Of a stretch of 64,000 bases of DNA, positions 27,401 through 41,043 are shown in pieces; position 1 is the first letter of the stretch, and every line of letters begins with the position of its first letter. The position numbers and the translations under genes were made by a program. Under the pieces are notes generated by a model. The model saw only the letters and a list, made by a program, of their open reading frames with translations. It had not been told where the DNA came from and made no database searches. Source of the DNA: Cardiocondyla obscurior (lineage: Eukaryota; Arthropoda; Insecta; Hymenoptera; Formicidae); contig NC_091864.1 in NCBI RefSeq assembly GCF_019399895.1, positions 9,092,001 to 9,156,000 of the forward strand. Direction: 5' to 3'.

Positions 27401-30400
27401 ATCGCGATCGCGCTAAGAATCCGCGCGCGGAGATATGTATACGCCCGTGTTTTCCACGTTGCGGCTGATACGCACCCGGAATAAACAACGAGATAAACAT
27501 TACCGCCGCAGTCCGGGGCTTCATCCGTTATTAATGCCCGGCCCGTAACACGTATACCGCGTAGAAGCGCAAACCTATGCGCGAGGCGCGCCGTGTCTTG
27601 CCGAGAATTTATGAGGATCGGCCGGATTTACGTTTCGAAAAACCGCCCGGGAAGAATTGTAGGGCGACGCGCTGCCGCATTGAGATTAATTTTTATTCGA
27701 CGAGATACGCACCGGCGGGCGCCGTTCCGTACCGAGGCTTTCTTTATTCCACTCTCTTCGCTACCGTATTAAAATTGTTCCTCACATCCCCGTACGATCT
27801 TTAATCATTAATCACCGATATATCTCAATGCGCGGAAGTCGTTCGCGACGCCTCGTGCACGTGACAAAGATGTTACGCATTTTTAATTTTTTATTTCTTT
27901 CTACACGCCGTTTAAATCCGCTCTGCGATCGAACTTGGTTAACTCGGAAAATCTCGAGACGACGTTCCGAAATTCGCCGCGCAAACGATACCAAGAAGTT
28001 CATGTACGGGTTCACGCACACGCGTCGCAGGTGTGTACGTATTAACGCTATGGGAGAACGTAGTCGCGCGTGGACGATAGGGCGAGTGTCCTCGGACGGC
28101 ACACGATCGCCCGAGATAACTATGAATCCTAACAGTTTCGGCTTGCTCGTGACATGTTTGCCGAAGCGTGCGGCACCGACTCCGCAATATCATGCATCAA
28201 AGGACAAGCTAAACCATGGTCCATCGTGTCATCCTCAGAGCCGGCGCAAGCCCGCTCGACCGTTATGACGTAGTGCTGAGCGCCGGGCCTCCATGTCACG
28301 ACTAGTTCGTCTTCCGCGCCGCCTCTGCCGCCGTCATCCGTTCGGTAATTGTTCGATGAAGAATTAGCCAGGGATGCTGGTTGCGGGTGTCGCCCGCGCG
28401 GTCTGGACCGTACATACGTAGACGCCGAGAAGCGATCGCGAGACCTGCGTGCCCGCCGCCAATTGCGGGCCGCTAATGTCGGATACACTTACACGTATCA
28501 CGGCAAATTTACGAAATCAAGTGAGAGCCTAATTGTAAGAAGACAGTTTTAAACAGCAATAAACGTTGCCTCTTTATACGACGTAAAATTAAAACGTGCA
28601 TGCAATAAAAAATTGCCATTAAAAAAAATATTAAAATTTACAAATACACTTTTCCTTATACTAATTTGATATAGTTCAAGACGTTAAATTAATGCAGTAT
28701 TTACATTGAGGAGCAAGAAATGACCTGATAAAAGATAGAAAACAGAACGAGCAATGGCACGTATCCGTCAATATGCGAAATCTGTTACATAATATGCGCC
28801 AATAATGTTCGATAGTATACGTATGGTTTTCAGGCGGCATTAATTTGATATTACACCTCACGATTCGAGCGACACGACCTCGAAAACCGTTATACAGCGG
28901 GCAATTTTCGAACGATAGGCAACCACGACGTGTTGGTCGTGTTTTGCCTCGCTGAAAATCCGCAAAGTACTGATCGCCCTGTGGAAGACATATAGAGGCG
29001 GAAATTAACTATCAACACGCATGAATCATTAATTATTATAATCAGTCGAATTAAATTATACCACGCGCGATAAGATTTACTCAGATACACATGTGTAAAT
29101 CACAATGTATACTGCTATCTAAAATATAAGCTACAAATTAAAAAGTTAAAAATTGGGTAATCTCATTAAATTATTATACAGAATTAACTTAACAAGTTCT
29201 TTCCCGTGCCTGCTTTTTCAAAAATTTTTTTTTTTTTAATTTAGTTAAACTCGATCAACTTTCAGCGAGCTCCTAACAACCGGGCATCACGAATATTTAC
29301 ATTTAAATAAAAACTGAAACACGAAAAGTCAAGTATCACGCCGCGTTATTGTGCGACGAGGCCAAAACTGCCGGACACTTTCAACGTTGACGATCTCGTA
29401 AAAAAAAAGAGGTATTCGCCCGCGTGGAGTGCGCGGCATCCCGTAACAAAAGTGCACACATAAAAAAAACAGCAGAGAACGCGAATGCGACAAATAGACA
29501 CGCGCGAGCGTAAATGTACGCGTCGAAGCACTTCGAGATATCTGCGCATTTCACGACCGTAAAAATATAGCTCTCGACCGAGGACTTCGCGATTTAATGT
29601 CGCGGCGCGATGCCCGAGGAAAGTCGAGAAAGATTTTAGCATCCCATCGCAAGGAAGATTGAACTCGATAACGAATAAATTCTAAAGAAAAAAATACGTT
29701 ACTTACGTAGCAAAACGACGATCGTCTGTGAGGTTTTTGATAAAATTAGACATTACAAAATTCTAATAGATAAAGATCAATATCAATTCTTTTTAAACAT
29801 CTTACGCTCGTCAAAAAAAGCATTTCAAGACAGACCGAAATAACAAAAAAATATATCAGTAACAAATACATTTTAAGAAAAAAAATTTTAGAACGTGGAG
29901 TGAAGAAATCACAAGCGGTAAGCAGACGAAGTTGGGGGACTAATTTGGACGTAAGAGGAATCAAGAAGATCAGCTCGTGTAAAGATGTGTCATGCGCCCA
30001 GCGAACGAACACTGAACGAACGGCGAACGTGGACATTCATTACAAATCAATCACTAAAAAAATAACACAACAACGCACGTCAAAGAATGTGCGCTTTCGC
30101 TGTGTGTCGCTCGGTGCTCACTCGCCAAGTGTATAACACACCTTAAAACGAACGGCTTACAGGTGAATCGTACGGCAGCCGGTTTTCACGTTTGGTCGAA
30201 AAATAATTCAGTCGGTTATCTCGCGCGTCGATCGAATCGCCGTTCTATCGTCTTCTCGCGATATCCGCCGGGATCACCTGCTGAGAACGAGCATGCCGCA
30301 CGCAGGTTACATGTCGCTCTAGCGCCGAGAAAAATCTCGCGGGGTGTATCACGGCAGAGGCGGAGCTCGTAAAGCGGTAAAGGAAATAATTGAACACCTG

Positions 30401-33400
30401 CGCGCCGAGGCGGGCTTAATTCAATTAGCTCGCCCAACAAATGCCCGACACTTTCTTTGTGCGCCCGATGTAAATTTTACAAACAGCTTTGCGGAGGCCT
30501 CCCGCGTAAATCTGGATATGCGACGCGACCAGCGTCGCATCTCCGGCGACTGCCGGTCTGTATGGCGGTACTTCGGGTTAAAAATATCACTCCGCATCTA
30601 AACCCAACAATTTTGCGATCATAATCGAAATATTAAACGAAAATCTTATACAATCTCTGCTCGATTGTGCAAACGGCGATCTCTTCCGAAAAACTGTTTA
30701 AAATACGCATTAAAACCTTAAATTTTTAATTACCTAAGCATTACGTCATTCCTATATTCTCCAGCAGAAGGTCAAGTCGGACAGTGCGTAAATAGCTAAA
30801 TTCCTGGCGTACACAACCGATAAGTAATTAATTTTGATAATGTTATCAGTTTACGTAAGTTAGTTTCTCCGCTCACTGCTTTTTGCGCAAAAAGCACTTA
30901 AAATATTAAATACTTATATATTTAAATATTAAAATACGGAATACGTACAACTACCTATAACGCAGCAGTTTTAATTCGTCGCACAACCGATGTAATTAAC
31001 ATCGCGGAAAAACGGCAATCATTAGATCTCTGCCTTTCTTTTTTAAAATGAGAAAAAATCAAACATAAAAAAAACATTAAAAAAATATTTATTAATAAAA
31101 AGAATTTTTTTTGTGAATTTTCGCGTTTGTTAACTTTATTACTGCATCGACCCTATTTTAAATTCACGTGGGTATCGCGCCAGTGCATAGTGCCACGCGA
31201 CCGAAAAGGGTGTTCGAGGTTTCTACAGGTAAGAACGAGAAGGGAGGGCGACGAGAAAAGGAGCCACGATCATTGAGGTACACAGAAACGGCGGTAGCGG
31301 GGGCCCTACCACCCTCGAGGCCTACGACCCCGAAGAGAGGCGGAGTATAGGGTTCTACCGAGGGAGTAAAGAATAGAATCAGACGAGAAAAACGAAAAAA
31401 AAAACGTAGAAAAAGGCTCAGGTAGCCATTGGTGCTCAACCAGGCGCGATTTCTATTATCTCGGTTATTCTGATAAAGCTACGCTGTATATCTCTTCAAT
31501 CAACTGTCTCTGAATTATTAAAAAGAATATATATATTAATTGCCAACAAAAACGTACTGAAAAATAATAAAATAAAAGACGGTATCAAGATATATTTGAA
31601 CGCGTATTACTATTCTTGTAAAATAATTTTTGGGAGTAAGTTTGAATTTAAAAAGGCAGAGTTTTAACAGGTCAAAACTATCTAAAAGGTTTAAATAATA
31701 TGATATTCTTTTTACTTCAATGTTCGCTGTAGGTGCTGGTTTCCTAAAAAGCATAGAATCCAAATCGCGAGCGCGTAGCAATGTCACCGAAGCAAGAATA
31801 ATCGAGGTTAAAGAAAAAACGCTCCACTTCTGAAAGCTTTATGTTTTCTTGCGCCGTACCTACGCTGGTGAGCCCAGTAGGTCCCGAAAAACCGCGGCCC
31901 CGAGTCTCACGGGGCTCAACGCGGAAGCGGGAGGAAGCGGAGTTCCAGGAGGCAGAAATTTTGTGAAGACGAATTTCTGGCCACGCTCCAATTTCCCCTA
32001 CCAGCCGCCGATCGAAAGAAACGTCGCGTGTGCCGTCAGAAGCCCGCGAGAATACAAAAGGGCACAACTGGCCCAAGGGAAAGGAACAGAGGACTTTGTC
32101 TCGTGAGATTGTCGCCGAGCTTCTTTTATTCAGAACGCACAACTTTCTATTTCGAATAAAGGAGATAACAGGATTATCTGTTACTTTCCTTCGTGAATTT
32201 ATTTCTCGATAGTAAACCTGAGTGCTAAAAAATAATAAGTGCCTTAAAAAAAAATACACGAACATTATCTCGTATTATTACTGTATCTATATATATAAAA
32301 TCTCACAAATTAACAATAAATGAATTTCTTTTTTTCTTTTTATTATATAGATCACGATGTACGCAAATGATTTAATGACTTTATGCAAGACACCTATTAC
32401 TTTTTCAGTTGCGCGTAAAAATTAAAGCGATAAATAATAGATAACGGTAAAAAAAAGACGTTTCGAAAAACCATAATCCTACAAACGCAGAAGGCTAACG
32501 TTAAATGAAAATAACTATAAAACTGTGTTTAAGGTTGCGAAAACTTCGATACTGAATACCGATACCGGCATGAGCGTCACGGTCGCGAGCGAGCAAACGA
32601 AACAGCAAAAAGAAAGTGGTGGCGTGACAAAGTTGGCGAACTTGCAGCGAAGGGAAAAAGAGAGAAAGAGAACGAAGGGAGGAAGGGCGGTGAGAGGAGG
32701 GTATCGTCCGTTGCGCCGTTCAGGAGTAAACGGAACAGCGAAGGTGTATTTTGTGGAGGAGAAGGCTGCCTGCCACGCGACCATGGGGCCCCATGGTGGG
32801 GATGTCGGCGTGCCAAGGGGCCCGCGGAACCATGGCGATCGTGGGCCGCCGAGGGGGAGGAGAGGGCGGGCGTGTGTATACGGGGAGACCAGGGGGAAAA
32901 GGAAGGTGGCGAGGCAAAGGGGGAAATGCAGCAGCAGCAGCTGTCGCTGCCAGTGCCCCCCTTCGTGTTACCCTAGAAGGGGCCCACTGGAGAACATTGG
33001 CGCAGACCACGGGGGCCCCAGTGCATCTCAACCTGATAAAACATAACTGGACAACACTGATAATGTATCACATCCGCAGCAAGCCTCGCCTGATATAACT
33101 CTGAACAGGCACAGAAATTCTTCGGTTAGAAACTATAAGAATGACTTCAATACCGAGGCAACAAATGATTAATTTTAATAGTTTTAGATAAACGTGAAAA
33201 AGAAAGATGTAATAAAGGTAATAAATTCACTCGATTATGCCGTCAACTCGATTCAGCCTTACGTTGAATTTAAGTATTCGAGAATGTAGGTTAAATGCGA
33301 GTTGCATCATGCTTGTTGGTAAACGTTGCACGTGGCAACGTTTACCACGTATTCGAGAAACGCTCCTTACATTCCCGATCGTCGCATAATATCGGACCGA

Positions 33401-35685
33401 AAACGAGAAGAGATCGGATCGATCGCTCGTGGCAATCCGCGGGTAAAAGTACGTCCATCGCCAACTGGTGAAAACGGGGAAGGCGTGCGTGCAAAATCGC
33501 GTATATAAAAAAAAAACAAGGGCGCGAGGAGTGAGCGAGCGATAGAGAGAAAGAAAGAGAAAGAGAAGAGGGGAAAGGGGGAAGAAATAAAAGTGAGGAG
33601 AGGAAAAGAGGAATCCAAAGTGGCCAGAGTGCGTGCGTGCGCGTGCCACCGTCAGCACGTGGCACGCACGTGTTCCGGTTTCTCTTGATCTTGCTCGCAC
33701 TCACTGACGACGCTTCTACGCGACGCTCTCGACGCGCGTGTTCATTCACACGGCTTCACGAGCGACGGACACGCGGCAGGGCAGCGAAGATGAAGATCCG
33801 AAGGCAAGAGAGACTATCTTGGTGGTTGCCCTCAAGGGTATACATTCAACAGGTGATCTCGCGGTACTCCCGACGCCATTTTTACTTCCGCGATGCGGCA
33901 GCAAGCGTGATAAAGCTCGAAAAACCTCGAGCTAAATAAACGAAAAGAATGCGTATCTCTCCCTTCTTCTCTCTCCTCTCTATTGACGAGGAATTACGAG
34001 ATTACTTTGATCATAAAAAAAAAAATTTTACACGGTACAATAGTCCTTTCGCATGCGGCAATTTCTATCTCACTTAAGTCGGTCTCTCTAAAACGTAACC
34101 GAGAAAAGAAATCGGCCAAATCAAAATACAAATTATCTTCGGCGACAGGAAGACTTTGACGCGTTCGATCGTAGTTTCTCTCAGTGGATTCTCGTAATCG
34201 TTTACCCAATTAGAAGTGACATTCCTTCGTGCGGGCCATTGAACGTCAGAAGGTGACGTCGCGCGCTCGGGGACAGTGGCACCTGCCAAAAAATCGGAGC
34301 CCCTTTTTCGACGGCCGTCGGGAGAGTGCACATTTGTTCGAACCCCGGTCGCGTGGACGAGAGCGTCGCGCGTACGCATACACGCAGGGCGCGGAACGAC
34401 ATGCGTGCACGTACGCGTACGTACTACGGAGCCTCGCGCTGCGTGTGAGCCAAACTTAACGAAATCTGGCCAGATGTCTATTTCGAACGTGGTGCAGGTC
34501 GGTGCCGCGTGTCGCTGAAAACCCACCCAGTGCATATGCGCGCCTCGCGTATACGCGCGTACGTGCGTGCACGCATACGTGCGTGCATGCGTGCGTGCCC
34601 ACACACATGGTCCTGGCCAGATTCGTTGTCTATCGGATTGCACGTGCTTGTTGGTGCCTTTACAGGTGGCATTGCACCACCATTTCCCGACTTTTGTCGT
34701 CATTCAAATCCGATAGCTCGAAACGTCGACGCATACGAGAGGAATAAAGATGGAATGTAATTTTTTTTTTTTATATTATTATTAAATATTATTATTAATT
34801 TACTGATAAAACTTTAACTTTAATTCGCGTATTCAATAACTTTACTAATTAATATTCTTAATACCTCGACCATGTGCAATCGCGCATGTAAATTTAAAAC
34901 GGGAAAATTGCACGTTAGTGATAAATCGTGGGTTTCGATAGTTATAATTAATAGTCTTAAAAAATATATATGTCAACATTAAATACCGCACAATATAATG
35001 TTTAGTCGCGGCGCAATAATGAAACACAGTTGAGAACCGTCGCGGCTACGCCAATGCGGCAAGGGGATACTAGGATATGGTGCCCCTTGTAGGGTGGTGC
35101 TTTCAGTCAAGCTGGTAAGAGACACGACTCTCTACGGACGATAGGTATTTGTCCTCACGGAGGATGATATTCGATCGCATCGCGATGAGAAGATTTTCTC
35201 GAGGATAAACTTTTTATTTCTGCCCGCCGTAAATCCCGAAATATAACTGTATCCCTTGTACAAGCCGCGGCTCGAAATGTTAACGGTAAATAATCACCGT
35301 CAAAATTCAAAGGAAAGGAAGGCTTTCGCGAGCCGTCGAGACATCAGGCGCATCCTAATCGATTTACAGCGGCAAACGCGAACGGCGGTATACGCGAGGA
35401 ATCGTATACGCGGATCATCCGGCATCTTTTTTATCGCTCCAAGCTCGTTTCTGTAACCCAGTTCTCGCCGCGGCTAATGGACTTTTGCTCTTCTCCGCGG
35501 AACATCGCAAATTTGCGAAGAGGAAATGGGGTGATCGGGGGAGGGAGCCACCGAGAGACGAACAGAAAGGAACTTTGAAAAGCGAGCGGAGTGCGGCCAG
35601 CGGCAGAAAGAGGGACGGAAGAGGAGCAGAGAGACAAAGTGCGAAGTAACGAAACCAAGGGGAGCCAACGAGGAGAGAAGGAAAG

Positions 35686-35766
<81 letters not shown>

Positions 35767-38700
35767 CACGAAGTGCGAGTTTCACGCAGTGGCAAATTCA
35801 TATCGACCATAACAGGAGCGAGGCGAATGGTGTATACGCGGTTTGGTAACGAGAGACTTGCATTAGTCAGGAATTCTCGAGTGGCGCGCGCCCGTATTTT
35901 TCGCAAAAAGCCTTAAAATGTCTTCCATTTTCCGTCGTTTACCTTCCACCGCCAGTTGTTCTGGACTCCCCTGAAGTAACGGCGACGAGATCGAGCGCGA
36001 TACGCGGCGTGTGAGAATCATACAAGGCTTTTGCAGAGAGAAGAGATCATTTCAACGCGCTCTGGGACGATACCAGAGAAATTCCCGGATCAAAACATCG
36101 ATATCGCGTAACGAATATTCGCCACGTTCTTTCCCGTACTCGCAATATTAAAAGTCCTTTCCGCTACAAATAACACAGTTTTCCTGCAAACTCGACGTAC
36201 TACTGACGTAATTATGCATTTTCTAACGTGATAAAATTAATAGAAGCGATATTGAGACGAGACAGTTGATTCGAGCAGGGATTCGCCTGACCTATCGACA
36301 CCACTGCACGCGTTTGCTCGCTGTGTTTGCGAGAGAACGAGAGGAGGCGAGCGAAGAAAACGCGAGGGAGAGAGCGAGGACGAGAGCGAACTCCATGGAA
36401 CGAACGAAGATGGAACGATCCTGATTGGGAGAATGCGCGGTTGGGAGAGGATGCTCGTTGGCGGGGAAAGGGATCGAGTTTAGGGCGACGGGTGAACGGG
36501 GACGGTCGAGGGTGAGAGGGGTAGAAGCAGATGCTCATCGAGTCCCCGCTGTAAATGTAGATTATGCCCCGCGCCCTTAATTTGTGTGCGTGCATACGTG
36601 AACGCACTCTGGACTTGGCCTTTCCTAAGGAGAGGATTGAAAAGCGTCCAAGGAGACCGCCGCCGCCACCGACTCTGGATAAAATTCGCCCGAATATATT
36701 TATACCCACGATACCGCTATCTCCTTCGCGGAATCTGCCTGCATCTCGCGTAAACGCGTTCCCACAAAATTGCACCGCTCCAGTATTAATAAACCACTCA
36801 GTATTAATAAACGAAGCGGCGGGTCCGACTGTGAAGCATCGGCGGATTTACACGAGGAGATTAAGCGGCGCCCGCAGATAATCATACACAAATCGTATTA
36901 TTTTTAAAATATTAATTTATTTTTTTAATTTAATTTAATTTTTTTTTTACCGAATTACGTTAGACCTTTCAATGCAAGCGAGAGGAACGATCCGCGGCGG
37001 TTGTAGATAACGCGGAGCTACGACGGTACGATTTTCCAGAGAACCAGCGGAAGATGACGCACCCTCCTCCATATTTTAAGTATGTGGGTTTTCGACATGA
37101 GCCATTATAAGTTCGAGGACGCGCGCGTGAGGCGCGTGCACGCGAGAGACGGGAAAAGAAAGGCCGAGAAAGAGGCGGCGGTACACGGGAGCGAGGAGAG
37201 AGAAAAAAACGGAGAAAGAGAGAGAGACGGAGCGAGAGGCAGGTGCATCACGGTGACACTCCCTCGATAATTCTCCAGCGAGAGAGAAAAGAGAGAGAGA
37301 AGAGAGAAAGAGAGAGAGAGACGATGGCAGCCGGAGAAAGAAAAAGAGAGAAGGACCTAAGTCACGAGTGTTGTGTCTGGAGCTCGTTTATGGTCGTTCG
37401 GTTAAACTCTCGCTCCGAGGAAGGAGAGTTTCGAAAATGGCGCCGGCCTGGAGTTCGCCGGACCCGGGGAATGTTCAGCGCGGCGATACGACGATACCGG
37501 GATATCTCGCGATCGAGGAAGAGTCGCGAAAAACGGCGTTATTAGGATGTACTCGATGGAAACCTCGGCCAAAATATCTCGCGCGCGGAGGGCGATCTTA
37601 TTCCGCGCAGAAAATTACGCGCCGATCTAAAAGGGCACGAATGATCTCTTTGCTTGAAACAGCGAGGCAAAGTGGACAGCCTTGATGAGGAATATCCAGC
37701 GATTAGAAATCGACGCGGCGCGTTTCGAACGCGCGCACAGACTGTACGTGAATCACACACGGGTGTATTTGTTAAACTATATTTTATCAAGCCTGCTTAC
37801 TTCCCGAAACAAACTATCGCTCCAGGTAGATTTACTCGTGAGTCACACCGCGCGCGATTAATTTTAGACCCCGTTAGATTTCGGTGCGCGTGCGTTTTCC
37901 CCTCTCGCGTCGCGGGTAATTTCAAATCGCGATTATTTTCTCGCGCCAGCGCGAACGTTTATCTTCGCCGATGGACCGTTCCGGGGCACATCTCGTCGCC
38001 GCAGCGGCGAAACGCAGCAACGAGATCGCTCGCGGAGTGACCGTCTCGGTTGCGGTGAATTACGAAACGCGAACGGACAATAGGACGCTTATCTTCTCGG
38101 CCACCTTTTATCTCTGTTTACCGCGTCACTTCGAGCCGCGTTGCGCGTCTGATAAAATTTCAGTCGATCGGTCGATTAAGCGCAATCCAAAAAAAAAAAA
38201 AAGAAAAAAAATTGAAAGGTCTCAGTGCGCGAATTGTCTCGGACTGGAGGAAGTAAAGAAACGAACGCCGGAAATATTTTCGGTAAGTGGGATAAACGCT
38301 ATTTTCGGACACCCTTGCACTTGAACTCTTCGACGACCACCGACTGTAAAATACGGCAGGAACTCGCAAGGATACCACGTCGTGCCATTTACTTTCACGA
38401 CAGGAGTCTACTGTAAGGATGTAATCCTTCCTTCCTATTGCTAATATTTTATCAATTTAATTAATAATATTGTTGATAATACAAGCGACTGTCAATATTT
38501 CTACTGTTATTTCTGTCGTTCGCGATTGGAACTTAAAAGTTTGATACGAAACGTTTGCGGAATAACATTACGCGACGCTCGCGCCGTGAATTAAAGTCTC
38601 GTGGCCGTAATACGGCTCGTTAAGTATAGTACGCAAAGTAATACGAGCCTTAATAACGACCGCGGCGCAGTAAGATCCGCGACGAATGTCTCCTCGGCGC

Positions 38701-40928
38701 GAAACGACAATCGTCACCGGGATTAACGGGCCGAAACGAGCCGGCGACGAGTCAACTATCTCATATTTATCAAATTATGAGGAACGGGACTCGGTGAATC
38801 TGACACCCGGTAGAAACATTCGAGCATAAATAACGAAACGAACGTCGTCGATTCCGCCGCAACGGTTCTCCGATCGCCGAGAACGAGAGACGTTTAATCC
38901 TGCCCCGTTAAAATACATCCGACGCGAAAGCGTTTCGGTATCAAATATCCTGTCCATATTACAATATACAATTCGGTCGTTTGCGGCATGAGGCGAAATG
39001 AATCGGCCGCGATCGTTCCGCCGCGTCTCGCGGAATCCCGACTTCGTAAAGCACCCGGGCTCTTTTCTACCGGCACCGTTTGCCGCCCTAAGAAAGTTTT
39101 CATGGCAAACGCAATGCCGCGATATAAATTATATTTATACCGTACGGCTCTGGCGGCAGAGCTCCCGCAGCGTTTCAAAGGGATACGAGAACGCCTCGGA
39201 CGAGGCGTCTAAAACGCAGCAGTTTTTGCGGTCTTTCCCGAGCCGCTCGGGTGCGCCGAACTTAGCCTACGGGAGGGCCTACACCGTCGTCTTCCAAACA
39301 CCGTCTCTAACCAAACAAACGCTCGAGACTTAGTTGCCAACTGCGCAACGCTCCTCGCGCCCGTCCCCGTATCGTAATTTCGTAATTGCTTTGTGCACCC
39401 AGCGATTAATTAACGTGGGAGTCTCGCGGTTTCAAAAAGCGTCGCAACGCCACGAGAATAATCCGTCTAGCCTAACAAGGAGCAAATACGCGGCATAATT
39501 GCGTTGCCAGATAATTAAAAAGAAAGAAAAAAGAAAAATATAACCCTCGAATTGATACAACGAGCAAAAATACTCGAAGGATTTTAATCGCGGTGATTAA
39601 ACGACGCGACAGTAATAAATGCGATTTTTCTAATAATTTAGATATTTCTTTTCTAAAATGGACAGCTTTCTAAAATTATTCCGTGGCGCTTGGAATCTGT
39701 ACAGTCAAGTGTTTGTTCAACTGATAAGTACAGCAATCAAATAATAGACATTAAAAAACGATCGAATGTTACGAGTAACACCTGTCGGCGGATATTTGAA
39801 CGTTTGAAAACTAAAGGGGGTCAGAATTTGGACACGTGCCGCGGCGATGGAGGATACAGCGGCGAATGAGAACCGCTTTCGAGAGGTAACGCACGATTCC
39901 GCGGCACGCAACAGCGCATCGCTCCGTGGCCGCTTCTCTGGCAGGTGTATGAAGCGAGAAATAAAAGAAAAACGGCGTTCGCGGAGGTTGGCTGCCGAGA
40001 GAACGAGAGGCAGAAAGGCGGGAAGGAAAGGACCGCGGAGAGGAGGCCCGGGAAAGGAGAAGAGAGATTTCAATTTATGGACTCTCGCATTACGTCCGAG
40101 CGATTAACCGCTAACGATTCTTACTAACGCGTACCGGCACGTGGTGCAGACGCGACCGTGGAAGCCGTAAGATCTAAAGGGAGCGTCGCAGCTACGATCA
40201 TCTCTTTTCCCGGAAGCTTCCCTCAGCGGCGCTCACCCTCACATTCATACAAGCGCGTCTCACAAACATACACACACGCACGCGTGCGTACGTACGCACA
40301 ATTAGTCTTATCGCTCACACTGTTGCACATGACAGCAGCGGACGACAGACGTCTCTCCCTTGTACGCGTCTAGGTTATGTTACGCACATCCCGGCGCGGC
40401 GTCGCGACGCATGCAGCGGCAAGGAGCCCGCGCCGACGAAGGGAGTCGCAAGGGGGGCAACGCGAGAACGCGGGGAACACGAGGCAGAGAGCCGTTGCTC
40501 TCGCCGCCAGTTGCCGTCGACGGGGCAGCACTGTCCAGGGCACTGACAGACGAACCAAAACACAGAGCGAGAGGGTAGGCCCTGGCGGCCGTCGACGACA
40601 CGATCGTTCGACGCGCAACCGAACCTCGACGCGATCGCGGACCTCGATCGACCGGGCTCGCGGTAACGAGCGGTGCCATCGGTGCACGCACGTAGCACCG
40701 GGTAATACAACCGGACACACCACCGACGATGACGGCGACGCGGGGAGAGACGTCCGTCGCTTTTGTCTCACACACGGGCCACGCACGGCGCGAGGTATCC
40801 CGTGCGCGGGGCGCGACACGGCACTACCGACGACGCACACACTCACCGGATTGCTTGTTGGCGATCTTGTTGAAACAGTTCTGAAAGACCTCGTAGAGAT
40901 GCATCGGCTCGTCGTCGCTGGCCGCCAT
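24379..40928 (-). CDS. da: daughterless (E-protein bHLH transcription factor), N-terminal exons 1-5, partial
   Basis: This is the sole class I bHLH (E-protein) of insects, the nuclear partner of tissue-specific bHLH factors in sex determination and neurogenesis. Exon 1 reads MAASDDEPMHLYEVFQNC and onward, nearly identical to the start of Drosophila Daughterless as I remember it. Coding exons on the minus strand are 40847-40928 (27 codons + G), 26788-26837, 25029-25273, 24786-24814 and 24379-24423. Joins: exon 1 ends phase 1 and completes Glu with exon 2, giving a TPYG...NGM stretch that aligns with Drosophila SPYG...NGM. Exon 2 ends phase 0 into AYSSSAFGPT. Exon 4 adds a basic VKRKKD run. Exon 5 ends phase 0 after a terminal Trp. 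Exon 3 is one base out of frame inside its G tract. The bHLH domain is not in view, so the gene should continue beyond position 1. Identity is sure for exons 1-2, good for exon 3 and fair for exons 4-5. Confidence 0.9.
24786..24814 (-). CDS. da: da candidate microexon 4 (29 nt, basic)
   Basis: Acceptor gattttag and donor GAT|GTAAGT flank a 29-nt exon that starts in phase 1 (as exon 3 ends) and stops in phase 0. It encodes AVTVKRKKD. The basic VKRKKD run could serve as a nuclear localisation signal; vertebrate E proteins carry a basic KKVRKVPPG segment in a comparable N-terminal position. Because 29 is not a multiple of three, skipping would shift the frame. Confidence 0.6.
25029..25273 (-). 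CDS. da: da coding exon 3, Gly/Pro-rich, with apparent frameshift
   Basis: Acceptor ctgtttcag, donor GGTG|GTAAGT, length 245 nt. From exon 2 the frame opens with AYSSSAFGPTAGGPGGG. From the exon 4 side the frame reads back through TYPPDSPYFPFGTRG and LPNPTG. These two frames differ by one base and switch within the G-rich tract at about 25190-25245. The exon would need 244 or 247 nt for a continuous frame. The likeliest cause is two missing G (or one extra base) in the assembly, which would give a plain Gly-rich linker. The upstream frame meets a stop just before the donor. Confidence 0.75.
25274..26787 (-). other. intron 2 of da
   Basis: A 1.5 kb intron from ATG|GTGAGT to ctgtttcag. No further exon or RNA seen. 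Confidence 0.65.
26788..26837 (-). CDS. da: da coding exon 2
   Basis: Fifty nucleotides with acceptor ctgtttcag and donor ATG|GTGAGT. It starts in phase 1, matching exon 1, and ends in phase 0. It encodes KPGFQTPYGPTIDNGM after the split Glu codon, equivalent to the SPYG...ENGM segment of fly Daughterless. Confidence 0.88.
33317..33347. repeat. perfect 13-bp inverted repeat around ACGTG
   Basis: TGGTAAACGTTGC and GCAACGTTTACCA are exact reverse complements separated by ACGTG. A CACGTG E-box spans the junction of the left arm and the loop. Lies in da intron 1. Confidence 0.8.
34551..34608 (+). repeat. alternating purine-pyrimidine GTGC/ACGT-rich stretch
   Basis: Consists of GCGTACGTGCGTGCACGC-type alternating sequence, which can favour Z-DNA. 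Located in da intron 1. Confidence 0.7.
35690..35763 (+). repeat. (GA)n microsatellite
   Basis: Pure GA run of about 74 nt inside da intron 1, embedded in a longer purine-rich strand segment (about 35520-35765). Confidence 0.95.
40847..40928 (-). CDS. da: da coding exon 1, AD1-like activation motif
   Basis: Twenty-seven codons plus one base. The ATG is at 40926-40928 and the donor is TCCG|GTGAGT. The encoded DEPMHLYEVFQNCFNKI contains L-Y-E-V-F, which fits the LxxPhiPhi helix (Phi = hydrophobic) known in E-protein activation domain 1 for p300/CBP recruitment. An in-frame upstream ATG exists at 41114 with no stop between. I choose the inner ATG because it matches the Drosophila start and because the putative TSS at 41046 lies downstream of the outer one. 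Confidence 0.93.
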
Positions 40929-41043
40929 GTTTTCGCACGGGACGTGAAAACGAGTGGACGTACCGTGGTCGAGGCGAGTGGGCACGGTTTCGCGGTGCGG
41001 CCGCGCGCGGAGCCACCCTCCTCCCGCTACGATCACCCACACT

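Larger units (their letters stand above)
26838..40846 (-). other. intron 1 of da (14 kb)
   Basis: Spans exon 1 to exon 2 with matching phases. It holds GA microsatellites, GC-rich patches near 32550-33030, GTGC-rich simple sequence near 34551-34608 and a perfect inverted repeat at 33317-33347, but no exon I can support. The minus-strand frame at 28129-28488 has Ser/Asn-rich and acidic parts but no phase-compatible splice sites were established. Confidence 0.6.

Noticed and set aside
28129..28488. 119-codon minus-strand frame considered as an extra da exon
   Set aside because: Exon 1 already joins exon 2 in phase and matches fly Da; no convincing splice borders or similarity found.
32720..33031. 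Pro/Ala-rich minus-strand frame in the GC-rich island
   Set aside because: Compositional; plus-strand frames of similar length overlap and no splice logic supports it.
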